64,000 bases of DNA, taken from Zonotrichia leucophrys gambelii (lineage: Eukaryota; Chordata; Aves; Passeriformes; Passerellidae). Positions within the stretch are counted from its first letter, which is position 1, and every line of letters starts with the position of its first letter. The notes beneath the pieces were generated by a model. It saw only the letters and a list, made by a program, of their open reading frames with translations, made no database searches and was not told where the DNA came from. The stretch is taken from NCBI RefSeq assembly GCF_028769735.1, contig NC_088171.1, positions 61,804,216-61,868,215 on the forward strand. Direction: 5' to 3'. Of this stretch, positions 61,401 to 64,000 are shown piece by piece. The position numbers were made by a program, and so were the translations under genes.

Positions 61401-64000
61401 TATCTTATTTTTATTCCTATTCTTTCATCTGCTTCCATAGGTACACATGAGTTCCAGCTCTCAGGGAACTACAATTCTGCCAAAGCATCTGGAATTGAGG
61501 CAACTCATCCCTGGCATCTCAATTTGGAAAGGTTTCCTACAGAAGCATTATTTTTTACTTTATGGCTGACATTATGAAAATATTTATGAATGATAGCAAA
61601 AAAACCCCTTGTCCAGCAATCTCCCCCATGCCAAATTGGACTGGTCACATAATTTCCTCAAGGGCAATTTGCTTTCACCAAAAACCATGCAACAATTGCT
61701 GCTGGTCTGATCACTTCCTGCACTGCAACAGTTACCAGGAAGTTTGTAAATCTCAGAGTTAATAATCAAATAATTTAGGAACTTTTATTTCATTTTCATT
61801 TATCCTACAGGAAATTCTGACATGATAATTCTTTAACTCAGTTTTTCCTTCACCGGAAACCACGAAAAGCAGGTTTTCCAGCTGGCTGATTTTACAGAAT
61901 GAATGAACAGCAAGAAATGTCCAAAATCCTTCTTGGCTGCAGTCAAATTAAGTTTCTCTTTTAAACCAAAACTGACTGAATCACATAAAACGCAAGACCG
62001 ATTTTTAAACTCTGCAACAGTCTGGGTGCCAAGGACTGTCCCTTTTTACATGCTTTGATAGAATATTGCTATGTAACGTCAGCAGTGGTGCCTGCTGTGA
62101 TCACAATCAGGTAATTTTTTTTTTTTTTCCCATCAATGAAGACTATGATTGCACAGTTTGGATTTGTTACTACAGCCAGAATATGTGGAATAATATATTT
62201 TTCAATGTTTCCTTATTGTTCTTTTATCTGTATTTTATCAGCTTTGTTTTTTAAGAGCTGCTGATTGGCTAAAAATATATAAATTAATAACCACTGTACT
62301 TCTATAATTCTCCTATGGAAGCACACTGCCCATGCAGCAACTCCACTGATTTAGAGACAGCGGCCAAACACTTCCTCAGACAAAGTTCAATTCATAGTAA
62401 AATTGGTATGCATGTCTCCATTTCTCTTGAAGGAGGCTGCCTTGGATTCTGACCCAAATAATCATGGAACATACTCAGTATAAGGCTTGGAAGCCACATA
62501 AATATCTGCTTTCCTGTATTTGTTATTTAAATATGTCACAAAGCAAGCAACAAAAAATACACACCATCACAATTTATGTGTGTGCATATTCTAGCAGATT
62601 ATTCTGATGTATAGAATATTTCTAGTAAACATATTTGACCTTTATTAAGTATAACAAATTTTAGGCAAAAGCAATGTAGATAGTTTCTTCCGCATCAGTT
62701 TTGGTTTAGTTCTCTCCTGATTTTTCAGTTGCGGTCTAATTATTTTGAATAAATTTTAGTAATTATGCAGACTATGTATTCTTCACTATAAAGCAGAAAT
62801 GAACTGCTGGACCTATTTTTTTAAAAATCACATGAATCCGTCTGTAAATAGAAGCCAAATTTCTTGAAAATTATAATCAAGCATTCTCTAGGTCTTCTGT
62901 TTACATATTGCATGGGTGCTCTCCACCTGATAAGTCAAAGTGTGCCACTACCTCCCAGAAAAAGCAACAAAGTTTGTAGAAACTTATGACACGGTCCTGT
63001 TTTGATGATATCAAAACACATCTCTTTTCAAAATCTCCTTTGTACTGCTTTGTTCTGCTATGCAGCACTGCTCCTCAAAAATTTAGAATGTATACATCTT
63101 TCCCTTTCTGAAGGTAATCTTGGAGACAAAGCATGGACTTGTCTCAGAGCTTTTCGACAAAGTTGTTTGGGATTTAAATGTGGATATTGGAAAGCAGTAA
63201 CATGAAAATAGTTCAGCTCCTGAGCATGACAATTTTTATGCTGGGATAAATATACTTTTCTAGCACACAGCACAGACAGCTGCCACTTCACTAAGGCTCA
63301 TGTTACAACGGCTGTCCAATTCCAGATGGGTACATACCTCCTTTTTATTTTGTTATGTTCAGTGCATAACCCTGCACAGAACTACAGCAACAGAGTGACA
63401 TGAATATTTAGAGTTCCATATCTTTTGCATCATACAATAATCAGTCAGATTAATCTTTACAGCCTATGTCTGGCCCATGTCTTACCTGGGGACAGAAGCA
63501 CAGAACCCGAGCACTTCAGTGCTGCAGAGTAAGCAGCTGAATACACGGATTTCATGTATCCCTACCTCTTCCTCCCAAACCTACACAATGTTGTCTCAGT
63601 CTTACAATGCCTCTAATTGGCAACAAAAGCAAAATTCTCAGTGTTTTTCCTGTACTTATATGGCTCGGGTTTTTTTCAGCTTTGGAAACAGCATTGGGTG
63701 CTTGTTTTCATATACAGGAAAGAATTCAGCTCTTAACTAATGAACTCTGGAAACCCAAGTGAAAAGCAGACAATGCTCAGCAAGGTGTCTCGTTTCACCG
63801 TCAACCAATACAGCTGACTTTGTTAAATCATCATTATTGAACTGTCCTTCTTTAAACAAAGCTGCAGAATTTATTTTTTTTTAAAGATTGCATAAAAAGT
63901 ATAATTTATGAAATAATATCTAGGAAAATGGCTTTTTAAAATTTTGTTTTAGGCACGCTTCTTCAGCCACACGGTTCTTTCCACAGCATCATTCAAAATT
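58484..64000 (-). other. CDKAL1: CDKAL1 intron upstream of the TRAM exons (partial)
   Basis: The 3' end of this intron is the acceptor at 58484; the rest runs off the window. I looked for the preceding exon (expected to end in a His-Lys-like codon pair before GT) and did not find it. The content is AT-rich unique sequence with a short ACAG run at 60884-60901. No other gene, RNA or clear mobile element is visible. Confidence 0.85.
60884..60901 (+). repeat. Short ACAG tetranucleotide repeat
   Basis: Four to five copies of ACAG followed by CACACAG. Simple-sequence DNA. Confidence 0.8.

Noticed and set aside
58484..64000. Search for a further CDKAL1 exon upstream of 58483
   Set aside because: No minus-strand segment with correct phase, splice sites and CDKAL1-like residues was found. 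The preceding exon is probably outside the window.
1..64000. tRNA, rRNA, snoRNA, CRISPR or prokaryote-type operons
   Set aside because: No cloverleaf with A/B boxes, no C/D or H/ACA pattern, and no spaced direct repeats were seen. The DNA is clearly vertebrate.

Overview
The window is vertebrate nuclear DNA and almost certainly avian, probably a passerine. It carries several chicken-repeat (CR1) LINE 3' ends, with their characteristic terminal pentamer/octamer runs around positions 47743 and 41209. It also carries LTRs of endogenous retroviruses of the types common in songbird genomes. The one gene I can support is the 3' end of CDKAL1 on the minus strand. It encodes the tail-anchored, ER-resident methylthiotransferase that makes the 2-methylthio modification of t6A37 in tRNA-Lys(UUU). 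Its last three coding exons lie at 58483-58400, 54126-53962 and 31848-31642. All junctions are phase 0 with canonical GT/AG sites. Together they encode 151 residues: the TRAM domain, a linker, a transmembrane tail anchor and the stop codon.

Layout. 1-30245 is gene-free DNA downstream of CDKAL1, i.e. the side where SOX4 lies in other amniotes. It holds a degraded CR1/L3-like fragment, a complete 613-bp solo LTR with a 5-bp target-site duplication (8497-9119), an old interspersed repeat running into a 621-bp GGAA array (about 12690-14042), a CA repeat, a GGGAA array (22235-22357), and a second solo LTR with a near-perfect 6-bp duplication (24481-24899). 30246-30569 is an ERVL-type LTR about 1 kb past the CDKAL1 stop. 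31163-31641 is the likely 3' UTR. 31849-53961 is the last CDKAL1 intron, with several CR1 fragments. 54127-58399 is the preceding intron, with a solo LTR nested inside a CR1 and an internally deleted CR1. 58484-64000 is part of the next intron upstream; I found no further exon in it.

No rRNA, tRNA, CRISPR or prokaryotic features are present. Nearly all long open frames are chance frames, CR1 relics or translations of microsatellites. The most unusual points are: (1) the CDKAL1 tail anchor ends in Lys-Thr-Glu-Leu, a KDEL-like tetrapeptide that would face the ER lumen; (2) the GGAA tract has two pure arms around a core whose repeat unit shortens from 21 to 17 to 9 bp; (3) an LTR insertion into a CR1 can be read exactly from a perfect duplication; (4) one LTR contains a 24-bp string that recurs exactly 0.8 kb downstream. 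No wholly new biological system is evident.
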